Translations under genes and position numbers: made by a program
Part shown: positions 8,114 through 16,280 of the stretch, piece after piece
Layout: each line of letters opens with the position of its first letter
Numbering within the stretch: position 1 is the stretch's first letter
Notes under the pieces: generated by a model
The model's database searches: none
What the model was told of the DNA's origin: nothing
Seen by the model: the letters and a program-made list of their open reading frames with translations, nothing else
From: Xylanibacter rarus
Lineage (GTDB): Bacteria > Bacteroidota > Bacteroidia > Bacteroidales > Bacteroidaceae
Assembly (NCBI RefSeq): GCF_001275135.1
Contig: NZ_LFQU01000003.1
Span: 110,623 to 174,622, forward strand
Reading direction: 5' to 3'
Length of the DNA: 64,000 nucleotides

Positions 8114-9079
8114 TTAAGATTTTACTGAAGTTTGCATTAATAAAGAATATACTACAGCTGATATATGCGCAACATATTGTGACGCTTGTGATTCATTTCC
8201 CTTGAAATCCTTAACAAATACCGCTAAGGTATAACTGATATTATTAGGCAGACATATATAGGCAACATCATTGTGAGCTGCAAGAACACCATTTTCATTA
8301 ACAGAACCTGAACCTGTCTTATGCGCTATAACAACCCCTTCTTTATCAAGAAGTGGAGCTGCTATCCTATCTACACCTGTTTTGCATTCTTTTAACGTAT
8401 TCTTAATGAAACTTTGTTTCTCATCATCGATAAGACCTTCAGTAAACAAACGATTCATCAACATTGCAGCACCAAGAGGAGATGTATAGTTAGAGTAAGC
8501 CTTGTTATGGTCAGCCGACATTTCCTCTTCCGTATAAGCTATCTGAAAACTTGAACGAGGAATGAGTGTGGCTATAAAACTATCTGTTTGAGCGACATTA
8601 ACCATATCCTTAAACATAAGGTTGCTTGCATTGTTGTCACTCTGAGTAAGAGTATAACGCAGCAAATCTCTCACTGTCAATGATATGACTGGCCCTGAAT
8701 AATCTTTCAGCATAGGACTCCAAGTCTTTGGGTCAAGTTTATCCCTATTTATATTTACTAAGGTATCAAGTGAAATTCCTTTATTGTCAAAGTCATTACA
8801 AAGAGCTAATGCCTGATGAACCTTAAACACACTCATCATAGGATAAACACTCTTATTATTGACCTTAACCGTATCTCTGTTATTAACAATAACCGCCACA
8901 CCAATTTCGCCAGGACAAGCTGAGACAATTTGAGAAATGCTATCAGTCAAAACATTTGTTAAAGGAGGATTTGCGCTATCTTTTGTCGCTGATTTATGGA
9001 ACAATGAAAATACCAAGATGAAAATGCAAACTAAAGCTATACTCAAAACTACGATTTGTTTTTTTCTGTTTTTTTCCAT
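8114..9079 (-). CDS. cfxA: CfxA class A beta-lactamase
   Basis: A 321-residue enzyme that hydrolyses penicillins and many cephalosporins. Residues 8-27 are an N-terminal hydrophobic export or anchor segment. Class A motifs are intact: Ser-x-x-Lys as SVFK (83-86), SDN (147-149), an omega-loop acidic cluster (EEEMSADHN, 184-192) and KTG (254-256). It matches the CfxA family as I remember it. The residue in GNESQ is Glu, the change described for CfxA2 compared with Lys in CfxA; the exact allele needs comparison. It is cargo of the transposon, converges on mobA, and has its own promoter at 9126-9134. Confidence 0.96.
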   Translation of the reverse strand: MEKNRKKQIVVLSIALVCIFILVFSLFHKSATKDSANPPLTNVLTDSISQIVSACPGEIGVAVIVNNRDTVKVNNKSVYPMMSVFKVHQALALCNDFDNKGISLDTLVNINRDKLDPKTWSPMLKDYSGPVISLTVRDLLRYTLTQSDNNASNLMFKDMVNVAQTDSFIATLIPRSSFQIAYTEEEMSADHNKAYSNYTSPLGAAMLMNRLFTEGLIDDEKQSFIKNTLKECKTGVDRIAAPLLDKEGVVIAHKTGSGSVNENGVLAAHNDVAYICLPNNISYTLAVFVKDFKGNESQASQYVAHISAVVYSLLMQTSVKS

Positions 9080-9125
9080 GTTTATATTATTTATATTTGT
9101 TTGACGAGAATATCTTTATTTGCCG

Positions 9126-9134
9126 ACAAAGGTA
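9126..9134 (-). promoter_or_regulatory. cfxA promoter -7 box
   Basis: On the minus strand this reads TACCTTTGT, a match to TAnnTTTG, about 45 bp before the cfxA start codon. Confidence 0.6.
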
Positions 9135-9191
9135 CATAACTTTACGGAAAAATATGTTTCTAAAATATATAAAAATATATAAATAGACAGC

Positions 9192-9213
9192 TGTGGGGAA
9201 AATGTGGGGAAAA
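9192..9213. repeat. Tandem 11-bp repeat
   Basis: TGTGGGGAAAA occurs twice in a row (9192-9202, 9203-9213) in the gap between cfxA and the Abi remnant. The function is unknown; it may mark a recombination junction. Confidence 0.6.
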
Positions 9214-9224
9214 ATTAATTATCA

Positions 9225-9262
9225 AAAAGGCTAAATGACTGGAAATAATCACTTAGCCTTTT
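9225..9262. terminator. Hairpin before the Abi remnant
   Basis: Arms AAAAGGCTAAATGA and TCACTTAGCCTTTT pair with one mismatch. It is terminator-like in both directions. The Abi-related reading frame starts directly behind it, so it probably marks a join between two DNA segments. Confidence 0.6.
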
Positions 9263-9264
9263 AA

Positions 9265-9564
9265 TCCGTACCCAGACCCGTACTTCGTAATTGCTGCGCC
9301 CATCATTCAAGACTGTCAAATCGGGTCTTTCCTGTCAAGCCAATGATGCCTATGCGTATGCCAAACACATGGATTACGGATTTCTCGTTCCGTGAACAAA
9401 CACTTTATCCGCAACTCTGCTATGTGGTGTATTGGCTTAACTCCATTTCTATGGGCAACACTTTTGTTGCAGATTTCAAGCAGCTTTTATCGAAATACCC
9501 ATCAGTAAGAACTCGTTTATTAGGCTTTCCTCATAATTGGGAACAAGAGCCTTTGTGGAGATAA
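9265..9564 (+). pseudogene. 3' remnant of an Abi_2-type abortive infection gene
   Basis: About 100 codons are open from 9265 to the TAG/TAA region at 9564. The translation contains LRNCCAHHSRLSNRVFPVKP and then ITDFSFREQTLYPQLCY and WEQEPLWR, which are C-terminal hallmarks of Abi_2 (AbiD/AbiF-like) proteins (RN.CAHHSRLWNR). Everything N-terminal to this is absent: the frame is closed by TAA at 9262-9264 inside a hairpin. The first ATG (9343) lies downstream of the conserved motif, so no functional protein is expected. Abi_2 proteins abort phage infection. This looks like a phage-defence gene cut when the cfxA segment was joined to its present neighbour. Confidence 0.75.
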
Positions 9565-9949
9565 AATAATTGCCCTGTTTCTTAAAAAGCACTGGGGCAA
9601 ACCAGCTCCGTCTTTAATTGTTTCCAATAAATGGATTGTTTCAAGCCCCTATAGAAAGAGAACAAAAATTCCTGTGTGAAAATTAATCTACGACAAGGAG
9701 CAAGCAAGGAGCAATATCAAACAAAAATCAATACCTTTGCAGTACATATGAGATAGACCAAAACAAAAGTGGAATATCGGAAACGAATAGCAAGGAAAAG
9801 AGAAGAAACGACCCAAGTTGATGTCCTTTTTGAGTTAATAATCAATAAAAGCGTTAAATCTTCACCTTTTAGAATGTGCAATTAAAAATAACAACCATAT
9901 TTCTGACTTATTATCTATAAAATATTGAGTAATAATCGGTTGTAAATAC
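9565..9949. other. Gene-free right-end region of the transposon
   Basis: No credible gene. It holds a tandem repeat of CAAGGAGCAA (11-bp period, 9693-9714), TACGACAAG at 9689-9697 (also at 95-103 in the left end), and TACCTTTGC at 9732-9740, which fits a -7 box. A 43-codon frame at 9757-9885 has no usable start. TATTTCTGAC at 9898-9907 repeats positions 18-27, and CGGTTGTAAA at 9937-9946 is the inverse complement of TTTACAACCG at 83-92. These hints place the right end of the element close to 9950. Confidence 0.45.
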
Positions 9950-10624
9950 GATAATTGTACGGCTTTAGAGAAGCTGACTTTGGGCGCAAACCTTGAGACT
10001 ATTGGAAATGGAGCATTCTTTGAGTGTACGGCACTTAAAGATATAGCTTGGAATGACAAGCTTACCCGTATAGACTGGAGTGCTTTTTATTCATGTAAAT
10101 CTTTAGATGATATCACGTTGCCCGAAAGTGTTGAATATATAGACGATTACGTGTTCCAGAATTGCAGTGGATTGCTCAGTGTGTCTTTAGGCAGTCGCGT
10201 TTCACATATAGGTACAGAGTGCTTCTCCGGGTTATCTGGTTTGCAGCAGTTCAGCGTTTATGCCGTTGAGCCGCCAAGTCTCGGTTCTTATGTCTTTAAT
10301 CTCACTCCGGTAGGCAAGTGCAAGTTGTTTGTTCCTGAAGAAAGTATCGATAAGTATAAAGAGGCAGAACAATGGAAAGACTTCATGACCACAACAACAT
10401 CAATTGCTTCTGTTTCAGAGGGACAAATGCCGCTGATTAGAGTTGCGCCGGGAATGTTGAACATAGATAATCTGAATGATGGCTCGGCACTTTCTGTTTA
10501 TACATTGGCCGGGCAGAAAGTATATTCGGCTGCATCAGACTCCGGCAGTATGTCGGTTGCTCTTCAGTCTGGTATGTATGTGGTTTGCATAAACGATGTT
10601 GCGTCAAAAGTGTTAATACCATAA
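9950..10624 (+). pseudogene. BspA-like leucine-rich repeat surface protein, 5' truncated
   Basis: The frame is open from about 9929, and recognisable protein begins near 9953 (NCTALEKLTLGANLETIG). It holds three to four LRR_5/BspA-type repeats (for example SAFYSCKSLDDITLPESVEY), then a linker, and ends in a type IX-like sorting tail (LSVYTLAGQKVY ... SGMYVVCINDVASKVLIP). There is no start codon or signal peptide, and the sequence before 9950 looks like transposon. I infer that the element inserted into a cell-surface LRR gene and that its 5' half lies left of the element. Such proteins mediate adhesion in oral Bacteroidales. Confidence 0.75.
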
Positions 10625-10647
10625 CAGTTTGAATGTTTAAGTTCTTA

Positions 10648-10690
10648 TTTGAAACTGTCCTCAGTAAGCAGGGCAGTTTCAAATTTTTTA
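10648..10690 (+). terminator. Terminator after the LRR gene
   Basis: Perfect arms TTTGAAACTG (10648-10657) and CAGTTTCAAA (10674-10683), followed by a run of Ts. Confidence 0.85.
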
Positions 10691-10763
10691 TGCATAGTTC
10701 AAAAAGAAATCTTTTCAAATATGACAATATCTTTGCCGGCAATACAAAAACTCGGCTCTTAGT

Positions 10764-10795
10764 TTTGCTTTGCTGTAATCTTGCATTATCTTTGC
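10764..10795 (+). promoter_or_regulatory. Promoter of the flavin reductase-like gene
   Basis: TTTG at 10764-10767, 19 bp, TATCTTTGC at 10787-10795: a full Bacteroidetes promoter ending 25 bp before the start codon. Confidence 0.75.
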
Positions 10796-10820
10796 AACTA
10801 TTATTTATAAATGACAGAAG

Positions 10821-11333
10821 ATGAAGAAGGTAGATATAAAAACTCTGAACGAAAATTTTATAGAAGCAATAGGCAAAGAATGGATGCTTATAGCATCAGG
10901 CAACAGAGACCATTTTAATGTCATGACAGCTTCATGGGGCTGTGTAGGGTGGTTATGGAATAAACCTGTAGCCGTGATATTTGTTAGGCCCGAACGTTTT
11001 ACTCATGATTTTATTGAAGACAATGCCGTTGTGACGTTGTCCTTTCTAGGAAAAGATCCAGATATGCGCAGCATATACAATCTTTGCGGTTCAAAGTCAG
11101 GCCGTGAATGTGATAAAGTCAAGGCAACAGAACTTATGCCGGTTGACACAGAATGCGGCAGCGTTACGTTTAAGCAGGCACGTCTTACGCTTGAGTGTGA
11201 AAAGCTTTATAAAGACAACATCAAGCCTGAGTGTTTTCTCAATCCTGAAATAAGCAAATGGTACGGCGGTTCGCATGGCGGATATCATGATGCTTACATT
11301 CTGGAAATCAAAAATGTATATGTAAGTCAATAA
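10821..11333 (+). CDS. Flavin reductase-like FMN-binding protein
   Basis: A 170-residue single-domain protein of the flavin reductase-like/FMN-binding split-barrel family. Seen features are the early strand KEWMLIASGNRDHFNVMTAS, which in this fold contacts FMN, followed by WGCVGWLWNKPVAVIFVRPE. It probably binds FMN and acts in a cytoplasmic redox reaction; the substrate cannot be told. It is monocistronic, with its own strong promoter. Infc begins 135 bp downstream behind a separate promoter. Confidence 0.8.
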   Translation: MKKVDIKTLNENFIEAIGKEWMLIASGNRDHFNVMTASWGCVGWLWNKPVAVIFVRPERFTHDFIEDNAVVTLSFLGKDPDMRSIYNLCGSKSGRECDKVKATELMPVDTECGSVTFKQARLTLECEKLYKDNIKPECFLNPEISKWYGGSHGGYHDAYILEIKNVYVSQ

Positions 11334-11399
11334 TTTAGGTGTGCAAGACATGTCCTTCATAATGATTTTGACGATAAAGATAAAAAAGGTAAGAAATAT

Positions 11400-11431
11400 T
11401 TTGTTGATTGATTGAAAAATAGTAAATTTGC
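11400..11431 (+). promoter_or_regulatory. Promoter of the infC-rpmI-rplT operon
   Basis: TTTG at 11400-11403, 19 bp, TAAATTTGC at 11423-11431. Confidence 0.8.
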
Positions 11432-11447
11432 ACCCGATTTTCATAAA

Positions 11448-11473
11448 ATAGTTGAATGAAATAGTTGAATGAA
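11448..11473 (+). repeat. 13-bp tandem duplication spanning the infC start codon
   Basis: ATAGTTGAATGAA occurs twice back to back (11448-11460, 11461-11473). The second copy provides the infC ATG (11469). The first provides an ATG (11456) that reads Met-Lys-stop, making a two-codon open frame in the leader. Confidence 0.85.
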
Positions 11474-12152
11474 GAACGACAAGAACAATCATTATCGCGT
11501 GAATGAACAAATTCGCGTAAAGGAAGTCCGTATCGTAGGTGATAACGGATCAACAGTAGTACCAACACGTCAGGCGTTGGAGATGGCGCGTGAGGAAGGT
11601 GTTGACCTTGTGGAAATATCTCCTAATGCACAGCCACCTGTATGTCGTCTCATCGACTATAGTAAATTCCTCTATCAGCAGAAAAAACGTGCTAAGGAGC
11701 TTAAGGCAAAGCAGGTTAAGCAAGAGGTAAAAGAAATAAGATTCGGACCTCAGACCGATGAGCATGACTACAACTTTAAGTTGAAGCATGCGAAAGAGTT
11801 CCTTGAAGAAGGCAATAAGGTTCGTGCTTTTGTATTCTTCCGCGGTCGCTCAATTTTGTTTAAAGAGCAAGGTGAGGTGCTGCTGTTGCGTTTCGCTAAC
11901 GATTTGGAAGAATATGGTAAAGTTGAGCAGATGCCGGCACTTGAGGGCAAGAAGATGTTCCTTTATCTAAGTCCGAAAAAGGCTGGTGTTGCCAAGAAGA
12001 GCCAGCAGAAGATGGACCGTGAGCGTCGTGAGGCTGAAGCAAAAGCAGCTGACAGCGTTGCCGAGAAGAATGTTTCTGCAGCCGGTGGCCTGTTTGATAA
12101 CGCCAAGAACGGAGCTGATGCACTGAAAAAGCTCAGTGAAGGAAACGACTAA
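11469..12152 (+). CDS. infC: Translation initiation factor IF-3
   Basis: A 227-residue protein that binds the 30S subunit and controls start codon choice and subunit joining. The N-terminal domain ([14 protein letters not shown] ... [20 protein letters not shown], about residues 9-78) and C-terminal domain ([20 protein letters not shown], about 85-170) are complete. A charged Ala/Lys-rich tail of about 55 residues extends past the E. coli length, as is common in Bacteroidetes. The start is an ordinary ATG, unlike the rare AUU of enterobacteria. It is followed by rpmI and rplT in the universal infC-rpmI-rplT order. Confidence 0.97.
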   Translation: MKNDKNNHYRVNEQIRVKEVRIVGDNGSTVVPTRQALEMAREEGVDLVEISPNAQPPVCRLIDYSKFLYQQKKRAKELKAKQVKQEVKEIRFGPQTDEHDYNFKLKHAKEFLEEGNKVRAFVFFRGRSILFKEQGEVLLLRFANDLEEYGKVEQMPALEGKKMFLYLSPKKAGVAKKSQQKMDRERREAEAKAADSVAEKNVSAAGGLFDNAKNGADALKKLSEGND

Positions 12153-12242
12153 ATTAACGAGAAATAATAAATATGTGCGTAACGTCCTGGTATATACGTT
12201 GCCACAGCTAATAAATAACAACTAATTTAAATTTAAGAAAAA

Positions 12243-12440
12243 ATGCCAAAAATGAAGACAAATTCCGGTGCAAAGAAGAGATTCCGTTTCACCGGTACAG
12301 GTAAGATTAAGAGACATCATGCTTACCACAGTCACATCCTGACTAAGAAAACAAAGAAGCAGAAACGTAATCTGGTACACCAGACAATCGTAGACCAGAG
12401 CAACATGAAGCAGGTACGCGACTTGCTGTGTCTCCGTTAA
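12243..12440 (+). CDS. rpmI: Ribosomal protein L35
   Basis: A 65-residue, very basic 50S protein of standard length, beginning [20 protein letters not shown], the family signature. It lies 90 bp after infC and 33 bp before rplT and is surely co-transcribed. The 90-bp spacer shows no clear terminator or second promoter. Confidence 0.97.
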   Translation: MPKMKTNSGAKKRFRFTGTGKIKRHHAYHSHILTKKTKKQKRNLVHQTIVDQSNMKQVRDLLCLR

Positions 12441-12473
12441 TCAATGTCGAACAAAAATTAGAGGAAAAAAATT

Positions 12474-12818
12474 ATGCCAAGATCAGTAAATCACGTTGCT
12501 TCAAGAGCAAAAAGAAAAAGAATTTTAAAGCTCACTCGTGGATACTACGGAGCTAGAAAAAATGTCTGGACAGTTGCCAAGAATACATGGGAGAAAGGTT
12601 TGACCTATGCTTACCGTGATCGCCGTAACAAGAAACGTAACTTCCGTTCTTTGTGGATACAGCGTATCAATGCTGCAGCTCGTCTTGAGAATATGAGCTA
12701 CTCAACACTTATGGGTGCTTTGCACAAGGCTGGTATCGAGATTAACCGTAAGGTTCTTGCTGACCTCGCTGTAAACAATCCTGAGGCTTTCAAGGCTATC
12801 GTTGAGAAAGTAAAATAA
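12474..12818 (+). CDS. rplT: Ribosomal protein L20
   Basis: A 114-residue 50S assembly protein with the family start [20 protein letters not shown] and the core [20 protein letters not shown]. Length is typical. It is the last gene of the infC operon, with a terminator 23 bp behind it. In other bacteria L20 represses its own operon by binding the leader; I saw no evident mimic of its rRNA site here. Confidence 0.97.
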   Translation: MPRSVNHVASRAKRKRILKLTRGYYGARKNVWTVAKNTWEKGLTYAYRDRRNKKRNFRSLWIQRINAAARLENMSYSTLMGALHKAGIEINRKVLADLAVNNPEAFKAIVEKVK

Positions 12819-12841
12819 GATGTAACTGAATCTTATATATT

Positions 12842-12877
12842 AACCGCAATCTCTTTGATGAGAGGTTGCGGTTTTTC
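12842..12877 (+). terminator. Terminator of the infC operon
   Basis: AACCGCAATCTCT pairs with AGAGGTTGCGGTT (one G-T pair), followed by TTTTTCTTT. Confidence 0.9.
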
Positions 12878-12950
12878 TTTATATTATAGAGTGAGTTCTG
12901 CTTAGGCTTTTTTCTTGCTAATCATTGTCTTTGTAAAAAGTTTAAATATT

Positions 12951-13793
12951 ATGGGAATAGTTATCGGTATTGATGTCGGAATCAGTACGACAAAAATAGT
13001 TGGAATACGTGACGGGCATGTTGTTTCGCCTATACGTGTCAAGGCAACAGACCCTGTTACTTCTTTATATGGTGCATTCGGAAAGTATCTGTATGACAAT
13101 AAGATACAACTTTCTGATGTAGAGCATGTTATGCTTACAGGTGTTGGCAGCGCATATATAAACGAACCTGTTTATGGCTTGCCTACCGATAAAGCTAACG
13201 AGTTTATAGCTGACGGACTTGGTGCCCGACATGAGTCAGGAAGGGACAAGATAATTGTTGTGAGCATGGGCACCGGAACATCTCTTGTAAAATGTGACGG
13301 CGATAAGATAGAGCACATTGGCGGAATAGGGATTGGAGGCGGAACTCTGCAGGGCTTGGCGCGTCTTATGCTGAAGACAGATGACATACGTACTGTGTCA
13401 GAGATTGCGATGAATGGTGACGTGTCAAAGATAAATTTAACTATTGGTGACATAAGTGCCAAACCGTTGCCTGGATTACCGATGTCTGCAGTAGCTTCAT
13501 TGTTTGGTAATGCAAAAAGTGATGCTTCTCGTGAAGATATTGCCATCGGGCTGATTTGGGCTGTCTTGCAGTCTGTCGGACAGTCTGCGGTGTTGGCTTC
13601 GATAGGCAGTGATATTCGCGAGTATGTTATGATTGGCAATCTAACTTTGCTGCCTCAATGCCGTAGGGTGTTTCCTCCTATTGAGAAACTATATCGTGTA
13701 AAACTCATTATCCCTGAATATTCTGAATATTGTACTGCTATTGGTGCTGCTTTGAGCTATTTTGATAAAAGGTATAAAACAGAACGATTATAA
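12951..13793 (+). CDS. coaW: Type II pantothenate kinase
   Basis: A 280-residue ASKHA-fold kinase that phosphorylates pantothenate, the first step to coenzyme A. The phosphate-1 loop is GIDVGISTTKIVGI at the N-terminus, phosphate-2 is VVSMGTGTS, and the adenosine loop is GIGIGGGTLQGLARLM; all are present. The fumble/CoaW type is resistant to CoA feedback in the known bacterial cases. The start at 12951 puts the glycine loop right at the N-terminus as usual; the upstream in-frame codons include the promoter region. The gene converges on tex. Another CoA gene, coaE, lies at 26.5 kb. Confidence 0.85.
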   Translation: MGIVIGIDVGISTTKIVGIRDGHVVSPIRVKATDPVTSLYGAFGKYLYDNKIQLSDVEHVMLTGVGSAYINEPVYGLPTDKANEFIADGLGARHESGRDKIIVVSMGTGTSLVKCDGDKIEHIGGIGIGGGTLQGLARLMLKTDDIRTVSEIAMNGDVSKINLTIGDISAKPLPGLPMSAVASLFGNAKSDASREDIAIGLIWAVLQSVGQSAVLASIGSDIREYVMIGNLTLLPQCRRVFPPIEKLYRVKLIIPEYSEYCTAIGAALSYFDKRYKTERL

Positions 13794-13800
13794 AATATTT

Positions 13801-13838
13801 TGTCGGTTGAAATAAAGTGACATATATTTCAACCGACA
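13801..13838. terminator. Bidirectional terminator between coaW and tex
   Basis: Perfect 14-bp arms, TGTCGGTTGAAATA (13801-13814) and TATTTCAACCGACA (13825-13838). Confidence 0.88.
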
Positions 13839-13846
13839 TTAATACA

Positions 13847-15979
13847 TTATTTGCATGCTTTCATCGAAAGCGATATTCTGTTGCGTCTGCGGTCTACCTC
13901 TATAACCTTCACCATTACGTGCTGATGTAATTTGACAACCTGTGTGGGGTCGCTTACATATCTGTCGGCAAGCTGTGATATGTGCACCAGTCCGTCCTGA
14001 TGAACTCCAATATCGACAAAAGCTCCGAAGTTGGTAATGTTGGTTACAATGCCCGGCAGAACCATGCCTTCAACAAGATCGTCGGGAGTGCTCACGTTAG
14101 GATCAAATTCAAACTCTTCGAGTTGTTCGCGCGGATCGCGTCCAGGCTTTTCAAGTTCGGCCATAATATCTGTTAGCGTTGGCATGCCTACTTTTTCGCT
14201 TACATATCTGTCAAGCCTGATGCTCTTTCGCTTGTCTTTGTCTTTAATCAGTTCTGCCACGCTGCATCCGCAGTCTTTTGCCATTTTCTCTACAATCTTA
14301 TAGCTTTCAGGGTGTACGGCTGTATTGTCAAGCGGATTTTTTGCGTCCGGTATCCTCAGGAAACCTGCACTCTGCTCAAATGCCGACGGGCCGAGCCGTG
14401 GCACCTTCAGCAGTTGAGAACGGCTACGGAATGCTCCGTTGGCCGTGCGGTAGTCTATTATATTCTGTGCAAGCGTCGGTCCAAGGCCGCTCACATAGGT
14501 GAGCAGGTGTTTGCTGGCGGTGTTAAGGTTTACACCAACCGAGTTGACACAGCTTTCAACGGTAAGGTCAAGGCTCTTTTTCAGCTTGGCCTGGTCAACG
14601 TCGTGCTGATATTGTCCTACGCCGATGCTTTTAGGGTCAATCTTTACAAGTTCAGCCAGAGGGTCCATAAGTCGCCTGCCTATGCTTACGGCACCGCGCA
14701 CGGTTACGTCCTTGTCGGGAAACTCCTCGCGCGCAGTCTTTGAGGCAGAATAAACTGAAGCTCCGTCTTCGCTTACTGTGAAGACCTGTATGCTGTCTGC
14801 AAGTCCGAGAGTCTTTACGAATCTGTCAGTCTCACGGCTAGCCGTGCCGTTGCCTATTGCTATGGCCTCTACGCCATACTTTTTCACCATCTCCTTTATC
14901 TGTGTTGATGCTTCTATCTGTTCATTGCGCGGAGGGTGGGGGAATATGGCTTCGTGATGAAGCAGGTTGCCCTGCTCGTCGAGGCATACCACCTTGCATC
15001 CTGTACGGAAGCCAGGGTCGATGCCCATCACGCGCTTCTGTCCCAAAGGCGCGGCAAGCAGAAGCTGGCGCAGATTCTCTGCAAATACGGCTATGGCATC
15101 GCCGTCGGCATTCTCCTTACTCAGGGTGGCAAACTCCGTTTCTATTGAAGGCTTAAGCAGACGCTTGAACGAATCGGCCACAGCTTCGCCTACTAGTGTT
15201 GAGCACCTGCCGTAGCCTCTTACGAAAAGACGTTTTAACTTTTCAACGCATTCTTCGTCGTCGGCAGAAATGCTTACGCGCAGTATGCCGTCCTTCTCGC
15301 CCCGCCTCATTGCCAGCAATCTGTGTGACGAACATCTTTTCAGCGGTTCGGAGAAATCAAAGTAGTCCGAATATTTTGCGGCCTCGTCAGTGTCGGCCTT
15401 GCTCTTTATTACTTTCGAGGTTATTATTGCCCCGCGTCTGAAGGCATTGCGCAGCTGGCTACGTGAGCGTTCGTCCTCACTGACATTTTCGGCTATAATG
15501 TCCAAAGCTCCCTTTATGGCGTCTTCCTCGCTTTTGACGTTCTCGTTTATAAATCTCCGTGCTGTTGTCTCGGGGGCGCTGTCGCGTTGCAGCATTATTA
15601 TTGTTGCCAGCGGTTCGAGACCATTCTCCCTTGCCACCTGGGCCCTTGTTCGCCGTTTCGGCTTGTAGGGCATGTAGATGTCCTCAAGCACTTCCGGCTC
15701 CCAACATTCGTTAATACGCTTTTCCAGTTCGGGGGTAAGTTTACCCTGTTCGCTTATTGTCTTTATTATGGTTTCCTTACGTTTGGCGGTTTCCTTCATG
15801 CGCTCGTTCAGTTCACAAATCTGTGTTATCTGAACTTCGTCAAGCCCTCCTGTACGTTCTTTCCTGTAACGGCTTATGAAGGGGATGGTGCATCCCGAGT
15901 CGAGCAGCTCCAGGGTGTTGTCAACATATTTTATGTTGATGTTCAGAAGGTCGGATATTCGTTTGGCAAATAGATTCAT
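13847..15979 (-). CDS. tex: Tex family RNA-binding transcription accessory protein
   Basis: A 710-residue cytoplasmic nucleic acid-binding protein, full length. The N-terminal helical Tex domain spans about residues 1-190, a YqgF/RNase H-like domain 315-410 (VMGIDPGFRTGCKVV), a helix-hairpin-helix region 485-560 (LTYVSGLGPTLAQNIIDYRT), and a C-terminal S1 domain about 640-708 (GMVLPGIVTNITNFGAFVDI). Tex proteins are homologues of eukaryotic Spt6 and affect transcription and stress tolerance; the exact role here is not known. A promoter reading TATTTTTGT on the minus strand (16005-16013) lies just upstream. Confidence 0.93.
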   Translation of the reverse strand: MNLFAKRISDLLNINIKYVDNTLELLDSGCTIPFISRYRKERTGGLDEVQITQICELNERMKETAKRKETIIKTISEQGKLTPELEKRINECWEPEVLEDIYMPYKPKRRTRAQVARENGLEPLATIIMLQRDSAPETTARRFINENVKSEEDAIKGALDIIAENVSEDERSRSQLRNAFRRGAIITSKVIKSKADTDEAAKYSDYFDFSEPLKRCSSHRLLAMRRGEKDGILRVSISADDEECVEKLKRLFVRGYGRCSTLVGEAVADSFKRLLKPSIETEFATLSKENADGDAIAVFAENLRQLLLAAPLGQKRVMGIDPGFRTGCKVVCLDEQGNLLHHEAIFPHPPRNEQIEASTQIKEMVKKYGVEAIAIGNGTASRETDRFVKTLGLADSIQVFTVSEDGASVYSASKTAREEFPDKDVTVRGAVSIGRRLMDPLAELVKIDPKSIGVGQYQHDVDQAKLKKSLDLTVESCVNSVGVNLNTASKHLLTYVSGLGPTLAQNIIDYRTANGAFRSRSQLLKVPRLGPSAFEQSAGFLRIPDAKNPLDNTAVHPESYKIVEKMAKDCGCSVAELIKDKDKRKSIRLDRYVSEKVGMPTLTDIMAELEKPGRDPREQLEEFEFDPNVSTPDDLVEGMVLPGIVTNITNFGAFVDIGVHQDGLVHISQLADRYVSDPTQVVKLHQHVMVKVIEVDRRRNRISLSMKACK

Positions 15980-16148
15980 CTTTACTGTATTGATTAACTT
16001 TGTTACAAAAATACTGCTTTTCGGTTAAAATGCAATCCTGTGCACCTATTTTTAAAAGTTAAATGTTATGTAGCACGGAGTACGGGTTTTATTTGTTTCG
16101 TTAAAGGATAGTAAAAAAGAGAAGCCCGTCAGCAGTCTTTCTTTTAAA

Positions 16149-16172
16149 ATGGTTATCTTTGCATATAACCAT
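16149..16172 (+). promoter_or_regulatory. Promoter with operator-like dyad for the SLC13 gene
   Basis: The -7 box TATCTTTGC (16154-16162) sits inside the dyad ATGGTTAT (16149-16156) / ATAACCAT (16165-16172). A regulator bound there would block transcription. A leader of about 110 nt would follow. Confidence 0.5.
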
Positions 16173-16280
16173 ATAACATGGTTGCCTGAGCTGTATGTCT
16201 GTCGTGCTGGCAGGTTTGCGGCCGTAGGTGTATGTCATGTTTTTTTTGATAGACTGATTCAGAAAACTATTCTTGTTTAT

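Noticed and set aside
9757-9885. A 43-codon open frame in the right-end region
   Set aside because: No start codon in frame; the nearest ATG (9748) is followed at once by TAG, and the protein resembles nothing known to me.
14031-15973. Many long open frames opposite tex
   Set aside because: They are antisense shadows of a well-conserved coding sequence.
16149-16280. A 44-codon extension of the SLC13 permease
   Set aside because: The extension begins at the promoter box itself, so its start could not be on the transcript.
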